Of a DNA stretch of 48,590 bases, positions 9,539 to 19,503 are shown piece after piece. Each line of letters starts with the position of its first letter. Positions within the stretch are counted from its first letter, which is position 1. The DNA is from DATHTC01 sp963746805 (GTDB taxonomy: Bacteria > Actinomycetota > Thermoleophilia > Gaiellales > Gaiellaceae): assembly GCA_963746805.1 (NCBI GenBank), contig CAVVCQ010000002.1:1-48590 (forward strand). Reading direction: 5' to 3'. The notes beneath the pieces are model-generated. The model saw only the letters and a program-made list of their open reading frames with translations. It was not told the origin of the DNA and ran no database searches. A program made the translations under genes and the position numbers.

Positions 9539-10625
9539 GGCGTCCGCGAAGAGGACGTCCCAGTCGAAGCGGCGGACGTACGCGAGCGCCGCGTCCCGTC
9601 TCGCGCGCCAGGCGGCCGGGTCGTCGTGGGCGCGCGCGATCGCGGCTGCGAGAGCGTCCGGTTCGGATGGGACGAGCTCCGCGCCCGCCTCGGCCGCGAG
9701 CTCGCGTGCGTTCGGCGGCACGTCGGTGAGGACGATCGGCAGCCCGGCCGCGAGGTAGGCCTTGAGCTTCCCCGGATCGGCGTGGCGGGTGAAGCTCGCC
9801 GGGTCGGGGAGGTACGGCGCCGCCGCGAGCGAGGCGTCCGCGAGCAGCCGCTCGACGTCGCGGTGGTCGGGGACGAAGCCGTGGAAGCGGACGCGGTCGC
9901 CGAGGGGCGCCGCGCGTGTCCGGAGCGCGTTCTCCTCCGGGCCGGTGCCCACGATGTCCAGCGCCACGTCGTCGAGTTGCGCGACCGCGTCGACCAGCGT
10001 GGCCACGCCCTGGCGCTCGACGAGGTGCCCGAGGAAGACGACGCGGCGGCGGGCGTGGCCGTCCTCGGCGACGGTCGGCACGCGGTCGAGCCAGGCGCCC
10101 ATCGGCACGACGAGCGCGGGCGCGCCCCCGCCGTCGAGCCCGTGGCGCCGGTCGCGCGCTTCGCGGGCCGCCTCGGACAGCTCGACCCGCGCGTCCGCGC
10201 GCCGGCAGCAGTGCCGGTCGAGCCGGTCGTAGAGCCGCGTGAGCGGCGGTGCCTGTGCCGAAGCGGTCGGGGACGAAGTCGACCGACCAGAGGACGACGC
10301 GCCCGGCGCGGCCGAGCCGCCGCTGGACGAGGCCGCGCGCGCAGGCCAGCGGGTTGAACCCGAACCACGCGTCGACGCGCGGAAGGCGGAGCGGCACGAG
10401 CGGGTCGATCGCGAAGGAGGCCGGCGGGCGCAACGGCACGGTGCGCGTGCGGCGCGAGACCACTTCGCCGTCCCGCCAGTGGACGACGACGTGCTCGCTC
10501 CCCTGCTCGGGCGTGAGCGGGTGCGCGACCTCGACGACCTCGGCGCCGCGGCCGACGAGCCAGTCCCGGAGCGCCTGCGCCGGCCCGTCGGCGAACCCGT
10601 TCGCGACGATCGCGACCCGGCTCAC
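9512..10625 (-). CDS. GT4-type glycosyltransferase
   Basis: About 370 residues, GT-B fold. The N-terminal half reads SRVAIVANGFADGPAQALRD and WFGFNPLACARG; the C-terminal donor half has RRVVFLGHLVERQGV, LDIVGTGPEENALR and HADPGKLKAYLAAGLPIVLTD. The canonical ExxxxxxxE is replaced by the GKLKAYLAAGLP loop, a variant seen in some GT4 enzymes. A frame break lies near 10245. The GTG at 10625 overlaps the previous stop (GTGA), making this the last gene of the minus-strand operon that begins at 16402. It presumably transfers one sugar in repeat-unit assembly on the cytoplasmic side. Confidence 0.78.
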
Positions 10626-12715
10626 TCGCTCGTCGGCGCGTCGAGCGGCCTCGCGACGAGCGCCGGCTCCTCCGTCGTCCGGTCCGTCCACGGGGCGGAG
10701 AGGTGCAGCGGGAACTCCCCGGCCGCCTGCGCAGGCTCGATCCGCAGGTCGAGCGACGAGCGCCCGCGCGGGACGCGGACGACGGTGGAAACCCGCGTCC
10801 GCCCGGCGAGCGGGAAGTTGACGTCGCCCTCGGCGCCGCGCACCTGCAGCGTCCTCGTCTCGCCCTGCGGGACGGCGTCGACGAAAAGCCGCACGACCTG
10901 CTCGCGTGGCGACCAGAGCTCGAGCGTGCCGGTCTGGCCTGTGAGCGGGTGTCCGACGAACCCGTCCTGGTCGACGACGCCCTCGAGGAATGACTCCGAC
11001 GGCAGCGTCGCAACCGCCGGCGCCGGGGCGGCGGTCACGCGCCACACCGTCGTCCCGTCCACGTCCGCGACGAGCTCGTAGCCCGGCCCCCAGTCCGTCC
11101 GCGGCACGTCGGCAGGGTCGGTCGAGAAGAAATCCATCGAGTCGGGCCTGGTGACGATCGAGGTGACGCCGAGGAGGGCGAGGCGCTCGGCCGTCCCCGG
11201 TGCGTCTGGGTCGACGAGGGTGCGCTCGACGTCGTTGGCGAATGTTCCCCATGGCGCGCCCTCGACGAGCTGGCGTCCGTGCTCCCGCTGCCAGAAGTTG
11301 TAGACGTCGGACCGCTTGAGCGGGTACTCGGCGAGGAGCCCCGGCGGCGTCCGCTCGACCGCGTCGTACACGGCCGGGACGGCGTCGCGTCGGCGTCACC
11401 TTCTCCCACACCTCCGTCGTGAGCTCTGCGAGGGACACGCCTATGGCAGCCACTACGACGAGGGCGCCGACGCAGCGGCGCGGTCGTGCGTCGCCGGACC
11501 GCGGTGCCGAACACGCCTCGAGCCCCAGGGCAGCGATCGGGAGGAGCGCCGTCATCGTCAGCGCGATCCAGCGCGACGGCACGCGGAACGTCGGCACGAC
11601 CTCCCACAGGATCCGCGACGGCGTCCACGAACCGAGCGGGCCCCACGGACTCGGGAGGGCGAAGAGCAGCGAGACGACGACGACGCTCGCGAGCCCCGCG
11701 ACGGTCGCGACGACGCGCGTCGATAGGCGCCGTCGGCGGCGGAGCACGAGCGCGAGGCCGCCGACCGCGAGGACGATCGTGAGGATGCCGAGGTAGTTGC
11801 TCGCTCTCCGACCCGTTGGCGCCGTGGAGGTGCGTCGACCAGTACTCGCCGAGGCGGGCGCCGAGGACAGCGTTCCCAGGCGCGGGCACAACCAGTTCGG
11901 GTAGGCGCAAGCCATAGACGGCGAGGTCGAGTGCCGCGGGCTCGCGGATCGCGCGCACCGAGATGCCCGAGATCGACGACAGGACGCCGACAGCCACTGT
12001 CGCCGCACGAACGCGGCGCCGTGACGCCGACGACGAAGCGCGCGCGTCGGCCAGCGCGCACGAGCACCGCGATCCCGACCGCGAGCGTGACGGCGCCGAC
12101 CGCCGCCATCACTCCGAAGTAGCCGGACGTGAGCCAGGCACCGAGCACGGCGAGGCCGACGAGCCCGAGTCGGACCGCCGAGGGCCGCGCCGCGGCCGCG
12201 GCGGCCGCGAACAGGGTCAGCGCGAGTACCTCGAAGTGGAGGAGCGAGGCGTGCTCCGTCCGCGCGAGGTGCGCCGGGAACACCATGTACGCCACGGCCG
12301 CCCAGGCCGCCACGAGCGGCGAGCAGCCGAGCCACCGAACGAACACGTACATCGCGACGCCGGAGAACGTGTACCCGCCGAGGACGACCAGGTTGTACGC
12401 GACGACCTCGCCAAGGACAGCCGTCGACGAGGTAGCCCGGGTAGTACGGGAGCAGCCACTGCAGGTTCAGTGCGTTCGATTCCTGGAACCCGAACGGCGC
12501 GCCGCCGAGGACGTGGTGAGTCGATCCGAAGACGTGGTAGCCGCCCTCCTGCTGGAGGTGCCAGAGCCACCAGATCGTCCCGCTCGCGTCCGCACCGATC
12601 GACCCGAGGAACGAGCATCCGAGATCGCGGGCGAGCGGCCACGTGAGTACGCAGGCAAACGCTGCTGCTCCAGCGACCGCGAGCGCGCCCTCGCGCAGCC
12701 GTCCCGACCGACCAT
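10622..12715 (-). CDS. Large multi-pass membrane protein, GT-C-like, with extracytoplasmic C-terminal domain
   Basis: About 697 residues corrected. After the N-terminal helix an outer loop reads GADASGTIWWLWHLQQEGGYHVFGS, resembling GT-C enzymes and YfhO-like proteins. Helices follow (YTFSGVAMYVF, LTSGYFGVMAAVGAV, NYLGILTIVLAVGG). The last ~230 residues are soluble: an alpha/beta part (DVYNFWQREHGRQLV, LLGVTSIVTRPDSM) and a beta-rich end. Frame breaks lie near 12415, 12020, 11805 and 11395. The start is uncertain: an ATG at 12715 and a GTG at 12762 exist, but both need a shift to join the main frame. Probable glycosyltransferase or glycan-modifying membrane enzyme; not certain. Confidence 0.6.
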
Positions 12716-12739
12716 GGAACGCTGCGGAGGAGGCGTCGC

Positions 12740-14029
12740 CCGCCGACGCGGAGCGCCGGCACGCTCGACCCGACGAAGAGCTCGTGGACGACGACGACGC
12801 CAGCGGCCGATGGCGACGTTCGCCCACACGAGCCCGTTCATCCCGCCGGGAACGAGCGCGAGCACGACGAGCTGGACCGGGACGGCGGCTGCGAGGATCC
12901 AGGCGTACCGCGTCTCCCCGCGCGAGAGGTGGAAGCCGACGAGCACGTTCGCGAGCGCGTAGAGCGTCATCGCGAGCGCGAACGGCGCCAGCACGTCGCC
13001 GCCCGGCGCGAAGTCGGGCCCGAAGGTGGTGTGGACGAGGCCGCGCCCGGTCATCCAGTAGCCGAGCGTGAGCAGCCCGCACAGCCCGGCGACGACGATC
13101 AGCGACCGGCCGAGGATGTCGTCCGTGTCCTCGCCGCGGGCGTGCCGTGCCGCCGTACGCGGGAAGAGCACGGCGAGCAGCGTCGCGGGCAGGAAGAACG
13201 CGACGCGCGCGAACGCCGAGGCGGCGGCGTAGGCGCCGGCGTCCGCGTCCGCGAATCGCACCTTCGCCACGACGATGTCGACGTTCGTGAGCACGGCGAT
13301 GCCGATCACGCCGAGGACGACCGGTCCGAGGTAGACGAAGAAGGGACGCAGCGCCGGGCGGGCGACCCGGGCGCCGCGGCGGAGCGGCTGCTCGATCAGC
13401 GTGACCGCGAACGCAGCGCTCACGATCCCGGCAAAGACCGCGGCGTACATGGCGCCGCCGAGCCGGAACCCGGCGAGCGCGATCGGGACGAACAGCGCCA
13501 GCCGGAGTGCGAACGGCAGGACGTAGAGGATCGCCACCGACCCGAATCGCTGGTAGCCCTGGAGCACGCCGAGCGAGACCGGGAGAACGAACATCGCGGC
13601 GACGCTGGCGGCCGCGACGGCGACCGCGGCCGTCGAGTCGATCCCGAGCAGCTCGCGCACCGGGACGACGAGCAGGAACGCGACGGCGAGCGCGGGCAGC
13701 GTGACGAGGAGCGAGAGCCGGAAGGTGGCGTACGAGAACGCGTCGGCGTCGGCGCGCTCCCCGGACGCGACGCGCCGCGACACCTCGCGCGAGACCGCGA
13801 GCTGGACGGCGCCGGTCGGCAGGAGCACGACGGTGAGCGCTCCCAGCAGAGCCGCCAGCGCGCCGTAGTCGGCGCTGCCGAGGACGCGTCCGGCGATGAG
13901 GAGGAAGAGGTAGTTCGCGACGATCGCCGCGAGCGACGCGACCCCGAGCAGCGCAGCGCTCCTCGCGCCGCTGCGGCTCGGCGCAGGCACGGGTGTCGCG
14001 GCGACGGGAGCCTCGGTCGTGGACGTCAC
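12740..14029 (-). CDS. Wzx-type polysaccharide flippase (MOP/PST family)
   Basis: Oligosaccharide flippase of the MOP superfamily, moving lipid-linked repeat units across the membrane. Uninterrupted from GTG 14029 to about 12,800, it shows 12 or more hydrophobic segments, including SAALLGVASLAAIVANYLFL, GSADYGALAALLGALTVV and VYLGPVVLGVIGIAVL. TNVDIVVAKVRFADADAGAYAAAS is typical of the family. The 3' end is unclear: near 12800 a shift gives AAGVVVVHELFVGSS, and no stop is visible in any frame before the next gene, so the given end is an estimate. It overlaps the upstream GT4 stop by four bases (GTGA). A soluble Thr/Pro-rich leader precedes helix 1. Confidence 0.82.
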
Positions 14030-15183
14030 GTCGGTCTCGCGGCGGCCGCGTAAGACCGCTCGATCAGCTCGAGGGACCCGTCGATGCGCAGCATCGCGGC
14101 ATTGTCCGCGAACCATCGGGCGGTCGACCGTCGCAGGGCCGGTCCGGCGTCGACCGTGCGGACGAGTGCGTCGGCGAGCGCGTCGGGTGCCGCGGAGGTT
14201 GCGACGGCCCCGTTCACGCCCTCCTCGACGAGGTCGCCGGCGGCGTTCTCGGGGCCGGCGACGACGACGCTCGGAGTCCCCCGGGCCGCGGCCTCGACGA
14301 CCACGAGCCCGTAGCCCTCGCGCTCCGACGCGGTCGCGAGGCAGGCCGCGCCGGCCATCCTCGCGCCGACCTCGGCTTCGGGGAGGGCGCCGGTGATCTC
14401 CACCGCGTCGACGAGGCCGAGCCGCTCGACGAGCGCCTCGATCCGCGGCCGGTCGGGGCCGTCACCGAGGATCGTGAGCCGCAGCGCCGGCCGCTGCCGC
14501 CGCGCGACGGCGAAGGCCTCGACGAGCGCGTCGAGCCGCTTCTCCCGCACGTGCCGCCCCGCGTAGACGACGAGGTCCGGGTCGACGGCGTCGTCGACGC
14601 TCGCCTCCACCGGCCCGGCGTAGAGCCCCGGCAGCACCGTCGGCGTGCCGCGGTAGCCCTCGGCGACAAGGCGGTCGGCCGAGAGGCGCGAGATGCAGTT
14701 GGCATGGTGTGGGACCGCGACGCACAGCCGCTGGACGAGCCAGCCGGCCGTGCCGCCGAGCAGGCCCGCGTACCGCCGCCAGTAGGCGCGCGTCCAGACC
14801 TCGAACCAGTCCACCACGAGCGCGTAGCGCCCGCGCCTCCTCGCCGCGGCGGCCGCGAGCACCGGGAAGTACGGGAACGAGGCCGTGTGGACGACGTCGT
14901 ACTCGCGTCCGTGTCGCCGGAGGTGGCGCAGCACCGCGAGGCCGAAGCGCAGCGGCGGCCCGAGCGTGCGCCGCTCGTCGCGGTACACGCGCCCGGCGTC
15001 GGTCAGTGCCACGACGCGGACGCCCGGGAGCGCAGCCTGCTCGCCGGCCGGCCAGTGGCGCATGGTCAGGTAGGTCACCTCGTGGCCCGCGGCGGAGAGC
15101 CGCTCCGCAAGGTCGCGCATCCACCGCTCTCCACCGCCGACGGTGTACGGGAACAGGTGGTCGTAGACGAGGCAGACGCGCAT
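14026..15183 (-). CDS. GT4 family glycosyltransferase
   Basis: Intact, 385 residues. A typical GT4 N-terminus (MRVCLVYDHLFPYTVGGGERW) is followed by the donor half LVVYAGRHVREKRLDAL, LTILGDGPDRPRI and the EREGYGLVVVEAAARG stretch with the E-x7-E donor-binding glutamates. It should transfer a sugar from a nucleotide donor with retention of configuration. ATG at 15183 lies 10 nt after the upstream GT2 stop, and the 3' end overlaps the flippase start, so it belongs to the 16402-9512 operon. Linkage cannot be predicted. Confidence 0.88.
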   Translation of the reverse strand: MRVCLVYDHLFPYTVGGGERWMRDLAERLSAAGHEVTYLTMRHWPAGEQAALPGVRVVALTDAGRVYRDERRTLGPPLRFGLAVLRHLRRHGREYDVVHTASFPYFPVLAAAAARRRGRYALVVDWFEVWTRAYWRRYAGLLGGTAGWLVQRLCVAVPHHANCISRLSADRLVAEGYRGTPTVLPGLYAGPVEASVDDAVDPDLVVYAGRHVREKRLDALVEAFAVARRQRPALRLTILGDGPDRPRIEALVERLGLVDAVEITGALPEAEVGARMAGAACLATASEREGYGLVVVEAAARGTPSVVVAGPENAAGDLVEEGVNGAVATSAAPDALADALVRTVDAGPALRRSTARWFADNAAMLRIDGSLELIERSYAAAARPT

Positions 15184-15193
15184 GCAGGCCGGC

Positions 15194-16402
15194 TCAGCCT
15201 GCGGGCGTCGCCACCCGCTCGCGCGGATCGAAGCCCTCGGCGACGACGAAGCCGCGGCGGTCGGTGTGATCCGCGACGCGCATCGTCAGGAGCCCGAGGA
15301 AGAACGAGCCGAAGACGACCTGGACGCCGAGCCCCAGCAGCGTGAACGCGAGCGCTGTCGCGTACTCGTGCCGCAGCTCGCCGAAGCCGTCGATCGCCCA
15401 GGGAACGATGATCCAGGCCAGCACGACGACCGCGACGAGCGAGAGGAGCGAGCCGACGGCCACGCCGCGCTCCAGCGTCAGGTGTCGGCGGAAGCGCTCC
15501 AGCAGCGGGTCGTGGTCGCCGAACCGCGTGACCGCGTACGTGCGCGCGAACGCCCAGAGCTGGACGAGTTGCGCGCCGATCAGCGTGGCGGCGACGAGCG
15601 CGAGCATCGTGTGGATCTGCCAGCGGCGCCCGAGGACCTCCGTCGGCCCGCCGGCGAGCGCGAGCATCCCGACGAGGCCGAGCAGCAGCAGCACGAGGCC
15701 CGGCAGCAGGAAGAGCCAGCTCGGGCTGTAGAGGAGCATGAAGCGGACGTGGCGCCACGCGTCGCCGAAGCGGTTGAGCTTCGAGTCGCCCGTCCGGACG
15801 AAGTAGTCGATCGGGATCTCGCTCACGCGCAGGCCGCGGCGGAAGGCCTTGAAGACCATCTCGGAGGCGAACTCCATGCCGGTCGAGTGCAGGTCGAGCC
15901 GCGGCACCGCGTCGCTCCGGAGGGCGCGCATGCCGCAGTGGGCGTCCGAGATCCGCACGCCGAAGAAGACGTTCAGCATCCCCGTCAGGATCGGGTTGCC
16001 GATCCGCCGGTTGAGCCACGGCATCGCGTCGCCGTGGATCGTCCCGCGGAAGCGCGATCCCATCACCAGGTCGTCGCCCTGCTCGAGCCGGTCGACGAAC
16101 GGGCCGAGGTCGCGGAGCGGGTAGGTGTTGTCCGCGTCGCCCATCACGAGGTAGCGCCCGGCGGCGTGGTCGAGGCCCGCGAGGTACGCGCTCCCGTAGC
16201 CGCGCCGCTCCTCGCGGACGACGCGCGCGCCGTGCTCGGCGGCGATCTCCGCGGAGCGGTCGGTCGACGCGTTGTCGACCACGATCACCTCGCCCGTGCG
16301 ACCGGAGCGGTGGATGCCCTCCCACGCCTCGTCGACGACGTCGCCGACGGCGGCCTCCTCGTTCAGGCACGGGATCAGGACCGAGATCTCGGGCGACGCC
16401 AT
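15194..16402 (-). CDS. Polyprenyl-phosphate glycosyltransferase (GT2, GtrB/DPM-like)
   Basis: Intact, 402 residues from the ATG at 16402. The GT2 core is complete: ISVLIPCLNEEAAV, VIVVDNASTDRSAEIA, GYGSAYLAGLDHA, MGDADNTYP (DxD), GSRFRG and DAHCGMRAL, plus EFASEMVFKA and EIPIDYFVR. Four hydrophobic helices occupy the C-terminal third. Such enzymes make polyprenyl-phosphate sugars used as donors by GT-C enzymes on the outside, so it may feed the GT-C-like proteins of this region (inference). A TACGGT hexamer lies 10 nt upstream of the start. It is first in a five-gene minus-strand operon. Confidence 0.88.
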   Translation of the reverse strand: MASPEISVLIPCLNEEAAVGDVVDEAWEGIHRSGRTGEVIVVDNASTDRSAEIAAEHGARVVREERRGYGSAYLAGLDHAAGRYLVMGDADNTYPLRDLGPFVDRLEQGDDLVMGSRFRGTIHGDAMPWLNRRIGNPILTGMLNVFFGVRISDAHCGMRALRSDAVPRLDLHSTGMEFASEMVFKAFRRGLRVSEIPIDYFVRTGDSKLNRFGDAWRHVRFMLLYSPSWLFLLPGLVLLLLGLVGMLALAGGPTEVLGRRWQIHTMLALVAATLIGAQLVQLWAFARTYAVTRFGDHDPLLERFRRHLTLERGVAVGSLLSLVAVVVLAWIIVPWAIDGFGELRHEYATALAFTLLGLGVQVVFGSFFLGLLTMRVADHTDRRGFVVAEGFDPRERVATPAG

Positions 16403-16412
16403 CCGGCGAGCC

Positions 16413-16418
16413 ACCGTA
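16413..16418 (-). promoter_or_regulatory. -10-like hexamer TACGGT
   Basis: Minus-strand TACGGT, 10 nt before the ATG at 16402. It is the likely promoter of the five-gene operon 16402-9512, located in the 22-nt gap after the methyltransferase stop. Confidence 0.4.
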
Positions 16419-16424
16419 GCACCG

Positions 16425-17325
16425 CTAGGCGCGGCGGAAGACGGCGCTCAGCTGCATGCTCCCGCGCCGCCGGTGGGCCGCGGCGAGGTCGCGGCGCTCG
16501 CTCCACCACCAGAGCCGCTCGCCCGTCGAACCCGGCAGGCGCGGGGCGACGAGCAGCTGGAGCAGCTTCACCGCATGGCCGGTGAACTGGACGTCGACCG
16601 GCTCGAGGCCGCGGGCACGCGCCGCCTCGTTGAGCCCGGTCGCGCTGTAGCGACGGAGATGCCCGAGCCGCCGGTCGTGGAGCCGGTTCGGCAGCCAGAG
16701 CAGCGGCGAGAACGCGCGGAGCTCGTGCGGCGACGGTGATCCAGGCGCGGCCGCCGGGGCGGAGGATGCGGGCGAGCTCGTCGAGCGCGGCGCCGTCGGC
16801 GGGCACGTGCTCGAGGATCGCGATCGCCAGCGCCACGTCGACGCTCGCGTCGGCGAGCGGGAGCGCCTCGGCGGAGCAGCAGACGAAGAGCACGCGGTCG
16901 CCGACCCCCTCGGCCTCGGCGAAGCGCTTCGCGGCGCGCAGCCCCTCGAGCGAGAGGTCGCAGCCGATCGCGGGACGCCCGGCCCGCGCGGCCTCGATCA
17001 CGGTGTAGCCCGAGCCGCCGACGGCGACGTCGACGAGCGGCGCGCCGTCGCCGCCGAGCGCGTCCGCCTCGGCGAGCCGCTGCAGGTAGCTGACGCGCCA
17101 CGGGTCGAGCGCGTAGGCCTCGTACTGCGAGAACTCGGCGTCGAAGTAGTCGCGCTGGTGCGCGTACTGCGGATCGGCGGCCAGCGCCGCCTCGTCCACG
17201 AGCACCGGGATGCCGTCGACGACGGGGAAGCGGTGCTCGTTCGCGCACGTCGCCTCCGTTTCCAGCGCGAGCGGACTGCCGCAGTCGGGGCAGCGGAGCA
17301 GCGCGGCGAGCGAGTCCGCCTTCAC
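16425..17325 (-). CDS. SAM-dependent methyltransferase with Trm112-like N-terminus
   Basis: About 299 residues. The N-terminus is a Trm112-like zinc-ribbon segment (LLRCPDCGSPL, then a third Cys and HRFPVVDGIPVLVDE). The Rossmann methyltransferase core follows: VDVAVGGSGYTVIEAA, IGCDLSLEGLRAAKR, CCSAEALPLADASVDVAL and LEHVPADGAALDELARILRPGG. Motif I is unusual (VAVGGSG for the usual D-x-G-x-G-x-G). One indel near 16735 breaks the frame; afterwards the reading is HELRAFSPLLWLPNRLHDRRLGHLRRYS-type. Likely methylates a sugar or lipid-linked precursor. GTG at 17325 is 47 nt from the divergent methyltransferase, with an inverted repeat between them. Confidence 0.8.
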
Positions 17326-17330
17326 CCTCT

Positions 17331-17348
17331 TGTCACCGTCCGGTGACA
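17331..17348. promoter_or_regulatory. 8-bp perfect inverted repeat between divergent methyltransferase genes
   Basis: TGTCACCG-TC-CGGTGACA: two exact 8-base arms with a 2-base spacer, lying entirely in the 47-nt gap between two divergent start codons. Its size and position suit an operator for a dimeric regulator. A short hairpin is the alternative. Confidence 0.45.
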
Positions 17349-17372
17349 GGAGGAAGATCCGACTGCAGCCGG

Positions 17373-18069
17373 ATGGAGCTTCGCGCGCACTACAACGAGT
17401 GGCACACCGCGGCGCTGGCTGGGCCGGCGGGGCCGACGACGGTCGCGGAGCGCAGGTTCTTCGCCTGGGCCGTGAAGCTGCTCGCGCCCGAAGCGGGCGC
17501 GTCCCTGCTCGACGTCGCGTGCGGCGCCGGCGGGTTCGTGGAGTACGCGGCCGGTGCGGGGTTGCGCGTGACCGGTACCGATCTCTCCGACGTCGCGATC
17601 GCCGCAGCCAGGGCGCGCGTTCCAACGGCGGAGTTCAGCGGTGGGCGACGCTGAGGCCCTCCTGTTCGAGGACGGCACGTTCGACCACGTCACGTGCCTC
17701 GGGAGCCTCGAGCACTTCCCGCATCCCGAGGCGGGTGCCGCCGAGATGCGCCGCGTGCTCGTGCCCGGTGGACGGGCAGTGGTCTTCGTGCCGAACCTCT
17801 TCTTCCTCGGCCACATCTGGTTTGGCCTTCGCCAGGGGCAGCAGCCGACCGAGGGCGGTCAGGGATTCTCGGAGCAGAACCGCACCTCCGGCGGGTGGCG
17901 TGTGCTTCTGGCGGATGCAGGCTTCGAGATCCTCGACGTGCGACCGTGGAACCAGATCCACGCCTCCGCGCGCGTGAGTCCGCTCGTCAAGCGAGCCTGG
18001 AACGCGGGCTCGCGCTTCGTCCCGCTGAACGGCTCCTACGCGTTCGCCTTCGTCTGCACGAAGCGCTGA
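17373..18069 (+). CDS. SAM-dependent methyltransferase
   Basis: About 231 residues. LLDVACGAGGFVEYAA is motif I, GTDLSDVAIAAARARV follows, and FDHVTCLGSLEHFPHPEAGAAEMRRVLVPGGRAV covers motifs II and III. One extra G near 17640 separates the two halves; without it the reading is FSVGDAEALLFEDG. FLGHIWFGLRQGQQP and SEQNRTSGGWRVLLADAGFEI are the later segments, of the type seen in sugar or polyketide O-methyltransferases. ATG at 17373; an AGGAGG at 17348-17353 is too far away (19 nt) to be a normal ribosome site. It is divergent from the Trm112-type methyltransferase. Confidence 0.82.
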
Positions 18070-18074
18070 GCGGC

Positions 18075-18683
18075 TCACGTCGACGCGACCGCGTAGTTGT
18101 ACGAAAGGAGCGACCCCGCGCCCGGGATGCGTTCGAGCGTCTCCTCGACGACGTGCTGGATCGGCACGAGGCGCTCGCCCCACGGGACGTAGTGGGCCTC
18201 GAACGACCCGAAGCGGGCCCCCGGGAACCGCTCCGAGACGAGCCGCCGGAACACGCTCCTCGCGAAGTGCTCGTGCCCGAGCAGCCGGGTCATGTGGACG
18301 TAGAAGATGGGGTTGAAGCGGTTCCCCTCGATGATCACGAGCGTGCCGCCGGGCCGCAGCAAGCGCCGGTACTCGGCCAGAGCCGCGCGCGGGTCGTCCA
18401 TGTGGTGGAGCGAGTCCTTCGAGTGGATCGCGTCGAAGCTGTCGTCGTCGAACGGCAGCCGTTCGGCGTCCGCGACGAAGAACCGCAGATCGGGCTCGTC
18501 TCCCCAATCGGGCGATGCCTCGACGTCCACGGCCACGACCTCTCCGACGAGCACCCTCAGCATCCGCGCGACCCCGCCGTTCCCGCAGCCGACGTCGAGC
18601 AGCCGCTCGTCGCCTCGGAACGCGACGCCCGTCTTGTCCAGACAGCGGCGCCGGTACCGGGCCTCTCCGGCACTCTCGGTCAG
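18075..18683 (-). CDS. Class I SAM-dependent methyltransferase
   Basis: About 202 residues: RLLDVGCGNGGVARML (motif I), VVAVDVEASPDWG, FFVADAERLPFDDDSFDAIHSKDSLHHM and ALAEYRRLLRPGGTLVIIEG, the methyltransf_11 pattern. Its C-terminal part (FYVHMTRLLGHEHF) is aromatic-rich. No ATG, GTG or TTG lies in frame near the beginning; the span starts at a CTG (18683) next to the stop of the upstream methyltransferase. One lost base in CGGAGCTGACC would explain the missing start. The stop is 6 nt from the convergent methyltransferase stop. Confidence 0.78.
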   Translation of the reverse strand: MTESAGEARYRRRCLDKTGVAFRGDERLLDVGCGNGGVARMLRVLVGEVVAVDVEASPDWGDEPDLRFFVADAERLPFDDDSFDAIHSKDSLHHMDDPRAALAEYRRLLRPGGTLVIIEGNRFNPIFYVHMTRLLGHEHFARSVFRRLVSERFPGARFGSFEAHYVPWGERLVPIQHVVEETLERIPGAGSLLSYNYAVAST

Positions 18684-19438
18684 CTCCGATCGCCCCGTTT
18701 CACCGCGACGACGCCGATGAACGCCGCGTGCCGGGTGTCGACGCGCACGAGGCGTCGCGCGACGCGTGCCGGGCAGGGGGTGGTATCCACTGCCGAACCG
18801 CTCGTCGACGGGGAGCCCGTGCAGTTCGAAGACCTGAGCGAGGCCGACTGCGGTGAGGACGCGTGTGTGCATCCACGACGGCTCGATCGCCGCTTCCGAC
18901 GCGGCCCCGAGCGCGAAGGGGTTGCCGACGGAGCCGAGCGCTCGAGACGTTGGCGAGCGAGAACGGCATGTAGCCGACGACGAGCGCGGCGACGTTGTGC
19001 CAGCTGGCGAGGTTCTCGGTGCAGACGACCGCCCGGCCTCCCGGCCGGAGCACGCGCCGGGCCTCGGAGACGAACCGGTCGAGGTCGGAGACGTGCTCGA
19101 TGACCTGGTTCGCGTGCACGAGGTCGAAGCTGCCGTCGTCGTACGGAAGCGGGTCGTTGAGGTCCGCGACCTGGACCTCGACGCCGCGCGCCCGCGCCTC
19201 GTCCGCAGCGGTCGGGACCACCTCGACGCCGGAGACGCGCTCGAGCTGGGTGCCCGCGGCGTCCGCGAGCCTGCCGCGTCCACGCGCCGTCGTGGCAGCC
19301 GAGGTCGAGCAGCGCGTCGGCCTCGCGGCCGGCGACGACCTCGAGGATGTGCGTCCGGTACGCGTCCTCGGCATCGGCCCAGAGCCCTTCGAGGTACCGC
19401 AGGAGGGGGCGCCCGACGGCGCTGCGGTAGGCGCTCAC
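18680..19438 (-). CDS. SAM-dependent methyltransferase
   Basis: About 252 residues corrected. LLDLGCHDGAWTR is motif I, GVEVVPTAADEARARG is the next strand-helix, and FDLVHANQVIEHVSDLDRFVSEARRVLRPGGRAVV is the central core. NLASWHNVAALVVGYMPFS follows, a segment common in capsule-locus methyltransferases. Indels near 19265, 18948 and 18775 interrupt the frame. GTG at 19438 is 6 nt after TATCCT, a good -10 hexamer, and is divergent from the GT-C gene at 19504. It probably forms a two-gene operon with the next methyltransferase. Confidence 0.8.
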   Translation of the reverse strand: MSAYRSAVGRPLLRYLEGLWADAEDAYRTHILEVVAGREADALLDLGCHDGAWTRQARGRRGHPARARLRRRGGPDRCGRGAGARRRGPGRGPQRPASVRRRQLRPRAREPGHRARLRPRPVRLRGPARAPAGRPGGRLHREPRQLAQRRRARRRLHAVLARQRLERSAPSATPSRSGPRRKRRSSRRGCTHASSPQSASLRSSNCTGSPSTSGSAVDTTPCPARVARRLVRVDTRHAAFIGVVAVKRGDRS

Positions 19439-19444
19439 GCCGCG

Positions 19445-19496
19445 AGGATACGAGCACCCCGCCGGGCGATCCCGAGAGAACCCGCTCCGCTACGCT
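19445..19496. promoter_or_regulatory. Divergent leaderless promoters
   Basis: Minus-strand TATCCT (19450-19445) lies 6 nt before GTG 19438, and plus-strand TACGCT (19491-19496) lies 7 nt before GTG 19504. The 65-nt gap holds nothing else recognisable. Confidence 0.55.
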
Positions 19497-19503
19497 CGCG
19501 CCG

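Noticed and set aside
18853..19503. Upstream extension of the long plus-strand reading frame (1092 residues) that covers the GT-C and GT2 genes
   Set aside because: The first ~215 residues are antisense to a methyltransferase, Arg-rich and without family features. The real start is GTG 19504 with a TACGCT hexamer.
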